From the NCBI GenBank assembly GCA_051881455.1, contig JBJEPX010000057.1, positions 1 to 40,015 on the forward strand: 40,015 bases of DNA, written 5' to 3'. Source of the DNA: Fimenecus sp051881455. GTDB taxonomy: Bacteria > Bacillota > Clostridia > Oscillospirales > Acutalibacteraceae. Position 1 is the stretch's first letter; each line of letters starts with the position of its first letter. Under the pieces are notes generated by a model. The model was not told where the DNA came from. It did no database searches and worked only from the letters and a program-made list of their open reading frames with translations. Of this stretch, positions 7,151 to 13,499 are shown piece by piece. The translations under genes and the position numbers were made by a program.

Positions 7151-7965
7151 CAAGTTGGCAAAAAGCAATAAAATATCTGGCAATGGCGTTTGCACTTTTT
7201 TTGATTGTGAGTATTTTAAGCGGTATTTTCGGCGCGCTTGGTTTGGTTTCCAATGTGTTTGACGACAAAGACGCTGTGGGTGAAATGAAAACCTATACCG
7301 TTTCGGGCGATATACGGGAACTGAAATTGGACATAAATGCGGCACGTCTTATCATTACCGAGGGCGATGCCTTCAGCGTGCAAAGTAACAACAAATATTT
7401 AAAAGTGACTGAACAAGATACTTGTCTCGAAATTACGGAAACCGAACGGTATTATACCAATACAAGCAACAAAATTCAGTTGGAAATTTGCATCCCGAAA
7501 GGCACAACCTTCCAAAAAGCCGATATATACACAGGCGCGGGGCAGGTCAAGATTGACCGCCTAGCGGCAGAGGACCTTTATTTGGAGTTGGGTGCAGGGC
7601 AGGTGCAAATTGACACGCTTGAAGCCTCCCGTTCTTCTAAAATTATCGGCGGCGCAGGGCAGGTGACCGTGAAAAACGGCACGCTTCAAAATCTGGATTT
7701 GGATATGGGAGTGGGCGAACTGCGATTTACAAGTGCCTTGAAGGGCGATTGCGACTTGGATATGGGCGTGGGTGCGGCGCATCTTACGCTCATCGGCAGT
7801 GCGGACGATTACCGCATAGAGCTTGACAAAGGCGTGGGTGCGGCAACCTTGGACGGCGAGAATTTGCCGGACGGCGCGGTGCGCGGCAACGGCATAAACG
7901 AAATTGACATCGAAGGCGGCGTCGGCGAAATCCGCATTGCGTTTGCGGAACTTGATGCGGCGTGA
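7147..7965 (+). CDS. Membrane-anchored DUF4097-type beta-strand repeat protein
   Basis: A 272-residue protein with an N-terminal helix (residues ~8-32, IKYLAMAFALFLIVSILSGI) and then a long run of short beta strands with a glycine turn: GAGQVKID, GAGQVQID, GAGQVTV, MGVGELRF, MGVGAAHLTL, KGVGAATL, GGVGEIRI. This right-handed stacked pattern is characteristic of DUF4097/LiaF-C-like domains. It shares the fold theme with the preceding LiaF-like protein and is coupled to it by a four-base overlap. Probably surface-exposed and part of the same stress-response module; the molecular role is unknown. Confidence 0.8.
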   Translation: MTSWQKAIKYLAMAFALFLIVSILSGIFGALGLVSNVFDDKDAVGEMKTYTVSGDIRELKLDINAARLIITEGDAFSVQSNNKYLKVTEQDTCLEITETERYYTNTSNKIQLEICIPKGTTFQKADIYTGAGQVKIDRLAAEDLYLELGAGQVQIDTLEASRSSKIIGGAGQVTVKNGTLQNLDLDMGVGELRFTSALKGDCDLDMGVGAAHLTLIGSADDYRIELDKGVGAATLDGENLPDGAVRGNGINEIDIEGGVGEIRIAFAELDAA

Positions 7966-7991
7966 ATATAATTTGGTTTCCATTTGTATGG

Positions 7992-8236
7992 GTAGGGCGG
8001 GGGCTTGAATTACTCGCCTGCCGGCTCAGGCAGCGCTTCTGCTCATTTCATTCGCAGAGGTGTCCACCGGACACCCGCGCCCCCCGCCGTTTCCGCCCCC
8101 TCTGACGAGGGGGCTGTCAAATGCGCAGCATTTGACTGGGGGAGAGATTTTCTTTCTCTCCCTCCGTCACGGCTAAGCCGTGCCACCTCCCTCGTCAGAG
8201 GGAGGAATAACGGGGCGCCGAGTCGACGCCCCCTAC
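7992..8236. repeat. Composite hairpin repeat element (MITE-like), GC-rich
   Basis: The gap 7966-8302 is filled by stacked inverted repeats: CCCCCTC/GAGGGGG (8096-8113), GTCAAATGC/GCATTTGAC (8116-8136), CACGGCT/AGCCGTG (8168-8182) and CCTCCCTC/GAGGGAGG (8186-8205). The two outer hairpins share a CTGACGAGGG core in inverted orientation. The ends GTAGGGCG (7992) and GCCCCCTAC (8228-8236) are also inverted. The left end recurs at 28806 and 36727. It encodes nothing convincing and looks like a non-autonomous dispersed repeat. Confidence 0.75.
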
Positions 8237-8302
8237 GCTCGCATTGCATTTTGACCGTTCCGTTAATCCCCCACAACCCCAATTTGAGAAGTGGATATGT
8301 GT

Positions 8303-8878
8303 ATGATGAATAAGAATATTACAATTCGTCCGGAAGAACATAAAGATTATAAAAGTATTGTTTCTCTGATTTTGCGTTCGTTTCAAGAAGGAACAGACTA
8401 TTCTGACGGAACCGATATTATTGCATTAGTGGAGGAAATCAGAGATTCGAAATATTATATTCCGGAATTGTCTTTTGTTGCGGAATTAAATAACAAGGTG
8501 GTAGGACACTTTTTGTTTTCAAAATTTCCGCTATCACCTACAAGGGAAGGCGGTCATAATACTGAAACAAATTCCGGAATTGTTATGTTAGCACCGGTAT
8601 CTGTTCATGCAGATTATTTTCGCCAAGGAATTGGAACCGCTATGTTGATGATGGGAATTGAGAAAGTGAGAGATTTGGGCTATAAAGGAATAACCGTTGA
8701 AGGAAATTATAACTTTTATAATCAGGTTGGATTTCGAACATCATCAGAATATAACATTTTCCCGACTAGTGGCTATCCAATGAAAGAACCCCGGTACATG
8801 ATGTGTCAGGAGACATATGAAGGATCATTGGATGGCATACATGGTTATATCGTTTATGACATGTACTTCAATGCATAA
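8303..8878 (+). CDS. GNAT-family N-acetyltransferase
   Basis: A 191-residue protein with a GNAT fold: N-terminal ITIRPEEHKDYKSIVSLI, the beta4 strand IVMLAPVSVHADYFRQGIG containing the acetyl-CoA pyrophosphate loop (RQGIGTAM, a Q/RxxGxG/A variant), and YKGITVEGNYNFYNQVGF near the C-terminus. Members acetylate small amines, antibiotics or proteins; the acceptor here is unknown. The start is uncertain: ATG 8303 and 8306 follow a weak GAAGTGG, and GTG 8291 is also open. Its codons are more AT-rich than those of the upstream operon, a hint of separate origin. Confidence 0.85.
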   Translation: MMNKNITIRPEEHKDYKSIVSLILRSFQEGTDYSDGTDIIALVEEIRDSKYYIPELSFVAELNNKVVGHFLFSKFPLSPTREGGHNTETNSGIVMLAPVSVHADYFRQGIGTAMLMMGIEKVRDLGYKGITVEGNYNFYNQVGFRTSSEYNIFPTSGYPMKEPRYMMCQETYEGSLDGIHGYIVYDMYFNA

Positions 8879-8987
8879 GAAGTCATATCTACGCAAAGAA
8901 ACCGAAAGTTCCAATTTGTATACGGGTTGGCGTAACGGCAATAAATCGTGGAATACATAAAACAGATAAGCTTGCGGAGGTAACGGA

Positions 8988-9446
8988 ATGAAATTTAAAA
9001 ATCCTATGTTGGTCGTAACGGATATAGACAAGTCAGTCGCATTTTATAAAGAGGTATTCGGACTGCGTGTCATTACGGATTTCGGTGCAAACAAAACCTT
9101 AACGGGCGGCCTTGTGTTACAAACGGCAGAAACATACAAAGCGTTTATCAATTCAAGCGAAATATCTTTCGGCAGCAATGATTTTGAACTTTATTTTGAG
9201 GAAGATGATTTTGATACATTTATAAGCCGACTGAAAGAATATGATATTTCGTATGTCCACCCTGTCAAGGAACATGCGTGGGGACAGCGTGTGGTTCGCT
9301 TCTATGACCCTGATAAACATATTATTGAAGTGGGCGAAAATATTAAAACGGTCTGCAAACGCTTTTTAGACAGCGGCATGACTCCTCAGCAAGTTGCAGA
9401 GCGTATGGATGTGCCTATGAAATTTGTAAGTGCTTGTATGCGGTAA
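8988..9446 (+). CDS. VOC-superfamily (glyoxalase/bleomycin-resistance-like) protein
   Basis: A 152-residue protein with the paired beta-alpha-beta-beta-beta layout of the vicinal-oxygen-chelate fold: FKNPMLVVTDIDKSVAFYKEVFGLRV at the N-terminus and QRVVRFYDPDKHIIEVGE in the second half, with the terminal Glu in the usual metal-ligand position. The last ~35 residues, after position 115, add a helix-turn-helix-like tail (SGMTPQQVAERMDVPMKFV) not part of the core domain. CGGAGG precedes ATG 8988. Substrate unknown; the roles range from drug binding to isomerases. Confidence 0.85.
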   Translation: MKFKNPMLVVTDIDKSVAFYKEVFGLRVITDFGANKTLTGGLVLQTAETYKAFINSSEISFGSNDFELYFEEDDFDTFISRLKEYDISYVHPVKEHAWGQRVVRFYDPDKHIIEVGENIKTVCKRFLDSGMTPQQVAERMDVPMKFVSACMR

Positions 9447-9462
9447 ATCCAGAACAAATTTG

Positions 9463-9491
9463 TTGACATAACCTGAACGCACATATATAAT
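9463..9491 (+). promoter_or_regulatory. Promoter of the GtrA-like gene
   Basis: TTGACA (9463-9468), 17-base spacer, TATAAT (9486-9491): a consensus sigma-A promoter 35 bases before the next coding start. Confidence 0.85.
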
Positions 9492-9525
9492 AATTACAGA
9501 AAACACGGTAAAAGAGTTGATATGA

Positions 9526-9990
9526 ATGGCAGAGAAAAAACAAAAACTCACAAAGCGTCAAACCATAGTTCAGGTGGCAAAATTTGTTGCTTTTTCAATG
9601 GGAGCAGGCATAATTCAGATTGTGTCATATACGCTCATTCACGAATTAACAGGTTGGGCGCATTGGAAATGCTATCTGCCGTCGCTTGTACTTTCTGTGT
9701 TGTATAACTTTACGGTAAACCGCAGATATACCTTTAAATCCGCAACAAATGTGCCCGTAGCAATGCTTAAAGTGGCATTTTACTATTGCATTTTTACGCC
9801 TGTCTCAACATACTTAGGAAATTTGGCGGAAACCGCAGGAATAAACAACTATATTGTTGAGGCGGTCACAATGGTATGCAATCTTGTAACGGAATTTTTG
9901 GTGTGCCGTTTTTGGGTCTACCGCAACTCAATTAACACAAATAAGCTTGCAGAAAAGGAAAAAACCGAGTCAAAAGCAAATATTGAATAA
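9526..9990 (+). CDS. GtrA-family membrane protein
   Basis: A 154-residue protein with four membrane helices (~15-35, 45-62, 75-95, 108-128) and the GtrA hallmarks FVAFSMGAGIIQIVSYTLI, LPSLVLSVLYNFTVNRRYTFKS and VCNLVTEFLVCRFWVYR. Family members are thought to flip or deliver undecaprenyl-linked sugars for cell-surface polysaccharides; no glycosyltransferase is adjacent here, so the partner must be elsewhere. It has its own promoter. The ribosome site is weak (AAAGAG at 9511-9516, ten bases before ATG 9526). The C-terminal ~20 residues are charged and Lys/Glu-rich. Confidence 0.88.
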   Translation: MAEKKQKLTKRQTIVQVAKFVAFSMGAGIIQIVSYTLIHELTGWAHWKCYLPSLVLSVLYNFTVNRRYTFKSATNVPVAMLKVAFYYCIFTPVSTYLGNLAETAGINNYIVEAVTMVCNLVTEFLVCRFWVYRNSINTNKLAEKEKTESKANIE

Positions 9991-10023
9991 TGAAACGCAA
10001 AAAGATGTTTGTGTAGAGTTTTG

Positions 10024-10043
10024 ATGATGGCTTAAACCATCAT
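10024..10043 (+). terminator. Short hairpin after the GtrA-like gene
   Basis: ATGATGG (10024-10030) and CCATCAT (10037-10043) form a 7-bp stem around CTTAAA, followed only by AT-rich DNA. The region 10044-10140 is rich in ATTATTCATTA-like direct and inverted repeats and holds no gene. Confidence 0.45.
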
Positions 10044-10140
10044 AATTATTCATTATTCATCAGCGAAGCGGTTTCATTATTCATTACGAAAATCCAATTT
10101 AATGAATAATGAGCATTGAATAATTAAAAATGAATAATAC

Positions 10141-10182
10141 AAAACGAAAATCCGCTCTCTTTCGAGAACGGATTTTCGTTTT
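10141..10182. terminator. Bidirectional terminator downstream of tRNA-Leu
   Basis: Perfect 14-bp arms AAAACGAAAATCCG (10141-10154) and CGGATTTTCGTTTT (10169-10182). Read on the minus strand it begins at the end of the tRNA and runs into T-rich sequence; it can also stop transcripts from the GtrA-like gene. Confidence 0.85.
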
Positions 10183-10268
10183 GGTGCTGGTGACCGGACT
10201 TGAACCGGTACGGTGTTGCCACCGAGGGATTTTAAGTCCCTTGCGTCTGCCGATTTCGCCACACCAGC
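10182..10268 (-). tRNA. tRNA-Leu (anticodon TAA)
   Basis: On the minus strand, the acceptor arm GCTGGTG pairs with CACCAGC, followed by A and an encoded CCA. The D-arm region GTGGCGAAATCGGCAGAC, the anticodon stem AGGGA/TCCCT with loop CTTAAAA giving anticodon TAA, a long class II variable arm (CGGTGGCAACACCG) and the T-arm CCGGTTCAAGTCCGG are all present. It reads UUA codons. It has its own promoter (10291-10319) and terminator (10141-10182). Confidence 0.97.
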
Positions 10269-10290
10269 ATGCTGTCTTGACAGCCTAATA

Positions 10291-10319
10291 ATTATATCTC
10301 AATAAACTCAAATTGTCAA
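10291..10319 (-). promoter_or_regulatory. Promoter of tRNA-Leu
   Basis: On the minus strand TTGACA (10319-10314), 17-base spacer and TATAAT (10296-10291), a full consensus match. The -35 box overlaps the stop codon (10316-10318) of the ABC ATPase gene that reads toward it. Confidence 0.88.
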
Positions 10320-10885
10320 TATAATTTATCTAAATCAAGTGTTTCGGCACCGCAAAAATCTGCGCCGTCTGTTTCGTGACTTACAATCATTATAGGTCTT
10401 GTGTTGCTTTCTTCTTTTAATATTTCACCGATTCTGATTTTAAGCGCCTCGTCAAGTCCTTTGAAAGGCTCGTCAAGAATTATCAGTTCGCTGTCATAGC
10501 ACAAAGCCCGCGCAAGAGCAACTCTGCGCCTCATTCCGCCGCTAAGGCTTAAAGGGGAGGCGTCTTTTTCGTTTTCAAGCTCCATAAGCGAAAGATATTT
10601 CAACGCTTTTTCTTCATCGCATACTGCCGTCAGATTTTTAAGTACGGATACAAAGGGAATCAGCCTGTCCTCCTGAAACATAAAGGAAATTCTTTCGGCA
10701 GGCACAGTTATTTCACCGCTGTCGGGCTTTTCCAGCCCCGCAAGAATTTTTATAAGTGTTGTTTTTCCCAATCCCGATTTGCCTTTAATCATCAGAATAC
10801 CGTCAAAATCAACTGTTGCGGAAAAATTGTCAAATATCACTTTATTTCCGTATCTTTTGCAAAGATTATTTATTTGTATTTTCAA
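10316..10885 (-). CDS. ABC importer ATP-binding protein (SsuB/TauB-like, compact)
   Basis: A 189-residue ATPase subunit with Walker A GKSGLGKTT (~34-42), Q-loop FMFQEDRL, signature LSLSGGMRRRVALARAL, Walker B ELIILDEPF and H-loop MIVSHE. It is close to the minimum for the domain: relatives in nitrate/sulfonate/taurine importers are commonly ~240-260 residues, so a C-terminal extension is missing. It starts at TTG 10885 with GGGAGG eleven bases upstream, inside the end of the permease gene (20-base overlap). With the permease and binding protein it forms one importer. Confidence 0.9.
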   Translation of the reverse strand: MKIQINNLCKRYGNKVIFDNFSATVDFDGILMIKGKSGLGKTTLIKILAGLEKPDSGEITVPAERISFMFQEDRLIPFVSVLKNLTAVCDEEKALKYLSLMELENEKDASPLSLSGGMRRRVALARALCYDSELIILDEPFKGLDEALKIRIGEILKEESNTRPIMIVSHETDGADFCGAETLDLDKLY

Positions 10886-11666
10886 TAAAATAACCTCCCT
10901 TTTTCATAATACGGCTGAACATAAACCTTAATACCCATACGAGAACCTTTTCAAGAACAAGGCTTAGTATTATTACCGCGGCTGTCCATGCAAAAAGGTC
11001 AACCGTTTCAATATAGATTTGTGCGTTTCTGAGGTTTATGCCAATGGAATCTTTGGGTGTGCAAAGCACTTCTGCGGCGATTCCCGCTTTCCAGCCGAGC
11101 CCTACCGCGGTTTCACAGGCTGTCATAAAAGAGGGCACGGCAGAGGGCAGATAAATAAGCCTAAGCCTTTTCATAAATCCGAATTTATATGCTTTTGCCA
11201 TTTCAACAAGGCTTTTGTCCGTCCCCGAAATACCACCCGAAACATTTGCCCAAACAATGGGCATAACCATTAAAAATGTGATAAAAACAGGCACTCTTGT
11301 CTTTTCAAGCCAAATCAGCGCAAGAATGATAAAAGACACAACCGGGGTGGTCTTTACTGCGGTGAAAAACGGCTTAAACAGCGTGTTCAGCGTTTTCGAG
11401 AAAGCCGTTACAATTCCAAGCACCGTTCCGAAAAGCACTCCTGCTATATATCCCAACGCAATACCCTTGAAGGAGTTAAAAACCGATTGGATAAAGCTTT
11501 TTTCGGGCAACATTTCGGCAAGTCTTTTAAACACTGCGGCAGGGGAGGGTAAAATAACATCAATACCGATTTTTGTATAAACCAACTGCCAAAGCCCCAG
11601 CCAGAAAATTCCGGCCAGGGCTGCTTTTGTAATAAATATAAGAGTTTTCTTTAACTTATGCACCAT
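10866..11666 (-). CDS. ABC importer permease (SsuC/TauC-like)
   Basis: A 266-residue BPD-type inner-membrane subunit with about six helices: IFITKAALAGIFWLGLWQLVY (~10-30), GIALGYIAGVLFGTVLGIVTA, TPVVSFIILALIWL, FITFLMVMPIVWANV and FAWTAAVIILSLVLEKVLVWVL. The EAA-type coupling loop is around LVEMAKAYKFGFMKRLRLIYLPSAVPSFMTACETAVGLGWKAGIAAE, as usual in SsuC/TauC proteins. It overlaps both neighbours, showing tight operon coupling; its own start (ATG 11666) lacks a clear ribosome site and may depend on translation of the upstream gene. Confidence 0.92.
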   Translation of the reverse strand: MVHKLKKTLIFITKAALAGIFWLGLWQLVYTKIGIDVILPSPAAVFKRLAEMLPEKSFIQSVFNSFKGIALGYIAGVLFGTVLGIVTAFSKTLNTLFKPFFTAVKTTPVVSFIILALIWLEKTRVPVFITFLMVMPIVWANVSGGISGTDKSLVEMAKAYKFGFMKRLRLIYLPSAVPSFMTACETAVGLGWKAGIAAEVLCTPKDSIGINLRNAQIYIETVDLFAWTAAVIILSLVLEKVLVWVLRFMFSRIMKKGGYFIENTNK

Positions 11667-12651
11667 AATAGAAATCGTCAGCAGGCATTTTACCGCCTAT
11701 GGACTGGGGATTTGCGTCATAGAAAAGCTGAAGATTTGCCGCTACAGAGGCTTTCATATCCGCACCGTCAATATATGCAATATTGCAGTTGGGAATAGCT
11801 TTTTTAGCCATTGCGGCTTTCGGAATAATTCCGTAGGTTTCGCAAAGTGTTGCAGTTTCTTCAAGATTAGACGCTGTGTAGCCGATTGATGCCTTGTATT
11901 CGGAAAGGAACATCTTAACGGCTTCGGGATTATTAGTTACAAAATCCTTTTTGGCAACAATAACGCCCTGAATAAGTGTTTTGCCGCTTGCCTTTTCAAA
12001 TTCCTCGGTAAGGTTAAGGGCAATTCTCAAATCGGCATTTTTGGTCATTGCGGCTGTAACCTTGGGTTCGGGAAGCATAGAGATTGTTGCTTTTCCTGCC
12101 GCCGCAAGAGATGCCAACTCATCGTGCGACTCAACATATTCCACCGTTACTTTGTCGGCAATGCCGTTCTTTTCAAGCAAATAGTTCAAAATGTATTCAG
12201 GAGTAGAACCCTGACCTGTTGCATAAAGCTTTTTGCCTGCAAGGTCGGCAAAGGAGTTTATTGTGTTTCCGTTTTCAAGAACATACAGAACGCCCTTTGT
12301 GTTTACTGCAAGCACTTGAAGATTGCCCTCAAGCTTATTGTAAAGAGTGGCGGCAAGATTCACGGGACAGGCGGCGATGTCATATGAGCTGTTGAGCATA
12401 CCTGCAACGATTTCCTTCGGGTCGCTGACAACCGAGAACTGATAATCGTTTTTAGCAGTTCCTGCGTCTTTGTCGCTCATAAGCTTAACCATACCGACTC
12501 CGGTGGGACCTGCAAGACCTGCCACTTTCATGGTAACAGGCTGATAGGTTGTGGTGGGTTCGGTTGTTGTTTCAGGCTCGTTTTTTGCGCCGCATGCCGC
12601 AAAGGCAAGCATAATTGCAAAAACAAGAAGTAATGAAACGGTTTTTTTCAT
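11656..12651 (-). CDS. ABC importer substrate-binding lipoprotein (SsuA/NMT1-like)
   Basis: A 331-residue lipoprotein: signal peptide MKKTVSLLLVFAIMLAFAAC with the lipid-attachment Cys at residue 20, a short Thr/Pro-rich linker, then a two-lobed periplasmic-binding fold of the SsuA/NMT1 kind (TVEYVESHDELASLAAAGKA, GVIVAKKDFVTNNPEAVKMFL). ATG 12651 is chosen over 12660 because AAAGGA then sits ten bases upstream. The ligand is not determinable: relatives take sulfonates, nitrate, thiamine precursors or riboflavin. No metabolic gene accompanies the importer, only the Crp/Fnr-like regulator upstream. Confidence 0.88.
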   Translation of the reverse strand: MKKTVSLLLVFAIMLAFAACGAKNEPETTTEPTTTYQPVTMKVAGLAGPTGVGMVKLMSDKDAGTAKNDYQFSVVSDPKEIVAGMLNSSYDIAACPVNLAATLYNKLEGNLQVLAVNTKGVLYVLENGNTINSFADLAGKKLYATGQGSTPEYILNYLLEKNGIADKVTVEYVESHDELASLAAAGKATISMLPEPKVTAAMTKNADLRIALNLTEEFEKASGKTLIQGVIVAKKDFVTNNPEAVKMFLSEYKASIGYTASNLEETATLCETYGIIPKAAMAKKAIPNCNIAYIDGADMKASVAANLQLFYDANPQSIGGKMPADDFYYGA

Positions 12652-12656
12652 TTTTA

Positions 12657-13316
12657 TCATTTCCTTTCAACAGACTTTGTCTGTAAATATATTTTTTTAC
12701 CGTCACGGCTGATTTTTCCGCTTTTTTCAAGGCTTTCCATCACCCTGTAAAGACTTGCACGGCTTATTCGCAGTACATCGGATAATTCAGTCATTGAAAC
12801 GGTTATTTCACATTTGTCACCGTTGCCACCACAGCTTTTTTCAAGATAAAGAAGAAGCTTTTCCTCTGCCGAGGATTTTGTGTAGCCCTCGATTTTACCG
12901 TTGAGAAAACCTATTCGGTCCGAAAGATACGCAATATAGTTTATTGCCGTTTTGCCGTCAGCGGATATAATCATATCAACGCCCGATTTTTCGATTATTA
13001 CAGCCTTTATGGGAGATAGGGCGGTGATTTTGTTTTCAAAACGGTAATTCTGATTATAAAGAAAAGCTCCGCCGAAAATATCTCCCTCACCTAGGTGAGA
13101 AATAACCGTCTCGCCCTTATTAACCCTTGCTTCACCCTTGATAATCAGATAAAGCGCAGGCGTACTGCTCTCTGCAAATACGGTTTCGCCCTTTGAAAAG
13201 GAAACCGCACTTGAATATTCATTAAGCATTTTGATAAGAAGCGTTTCGTCGGCATCCTTAAAAATTGATGAAGCTTTAAGTCCCGATAAAGCCTTTTCCA
13301 ATACGGATTTTGTCAT
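12657..13316 (-). CDS. Crp/Fnr-family transcriptional regulator
   Basis: A 219-residue regulator. Residues ~20-115 are a cyclic-nucleotide-binding-type beta barrel (VSFSKGETVFAESSTPALYLIIKGEARV, then GEGDIFGGAFLY), residues ~120-145 the dimer helix, and ~165-210 a Crp-type winged helix (VSMTELSDVLRISRASLYRVMESLEKSGKIS). There is no N-terminal Fnr cysteine cluster. ATG 13316 follows AAGGCGG; the longer opening to 13346 lacks this. It is the first gene of the importer operon and lies back to back with the lacZ-like operon, so it probably controls the importer and perhaps the hydrolases. Confidence 0.88.
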   Translation of the reverse strand: MTKSVLEKALSGLKASSIFKDADETLLIKMLNEYSSAVSFSKGETVFAESSTPALYLIIKGEARVNKGETVISHLGEGDIFGGAFLYNQNYRFENKITALSPIKAVIIEKSGVDMIISADGKTAINYIAYLSDRIGFLNGKIEGYTKSSAEEKLLLYLEKSCGGNGDKCEITVSMTELSDVLRISRASLYRVMESLEKSGKISRDGKKIYLQTKSVERK

Positions 13317-13333
13317 ATTACCGCCTTTTTGTC

Positions 13334-13468
13334 TTATATGATACAAATTTCACATATATAATATCACCATCAAGTATATATGTCAATATAAAAATACACT
13401 GTAAGCATAAGAATTTCAAATTTAAATATTCCTTTTTTCAGTTGTAAAAAAAAGTATTATATGATACA
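13334..13468. promoter_or_regulatory. Two copies of TTATATGATACA between divergent operons
   Basis: The 12-mer TTATATGATACA occurs at 13334-13345 (just after the expected crp-like transcription start) and at 13457-13468 (over the -10 region of the beta-galactosidase promoter). Identical words placed at two divergent promoters suggest a common regulator, possibly the Crp/Fnr-like protein. The surrounding DNA is AT-rich, so chance is not excluded. Confidence 0.45.
13358..13386 (-). promoter_or_regulatory. Promoter of the crp-like/ABC importer operon
   Basis: On the minus strand TTGACA (13386-13381), 17-base spacer, TATTAT (13363-13358), placing transcription start near 13351, about 35 bases before the coding start. 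Confidence 0.8.
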
Positions 13469-13470
13469 CT
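13442..13470 (+). promoter_or_regulatory. Candidate promoter of the beta-galactosidase operon
   Basis: TTGTAA (13442-13447), 17-base spacer and TACACT (13465-13470) with an extended -10 TGA immediately before it. The boxes are weak, which fits a regulated promoter, and the -10 overlaps the second TTATATGATACA copy. Confidence 0.5.
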
Positions 13471-13499
13471 TAGTATATAAAAAATGCGGAGGTACTATT

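Noticed and set aside
8005..8313. 102-codon frame and its minus-strand counterpart in the gap before the GNAT gene
   Set aside because: Both are made of the GC-rich hairpins of the composite repeat and show low-complexity composition without a ribosome site.
10044..10140. Possible CRISPR-like repeats (ATTATTCATTA words)
   Set aside because: The repeats are short, irregular, AT-rich and in both orientations, with no regular spacers; no cas genes are present. No CRISPR array was seen anywhere in the window.
10077..10262. 61-codon minus-strand open frame beginning MAKSADARDLK
   Set aside because: This is the tRNA-Leu gene and its terminator read as protein, a common artefact of tRNA-Leu sequences.
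10866..11580. Open frames on the plus strand opposite the ABC permease
   Set aside because: They overlap the clear permease coding sequence and lack ribosome sites or family features.
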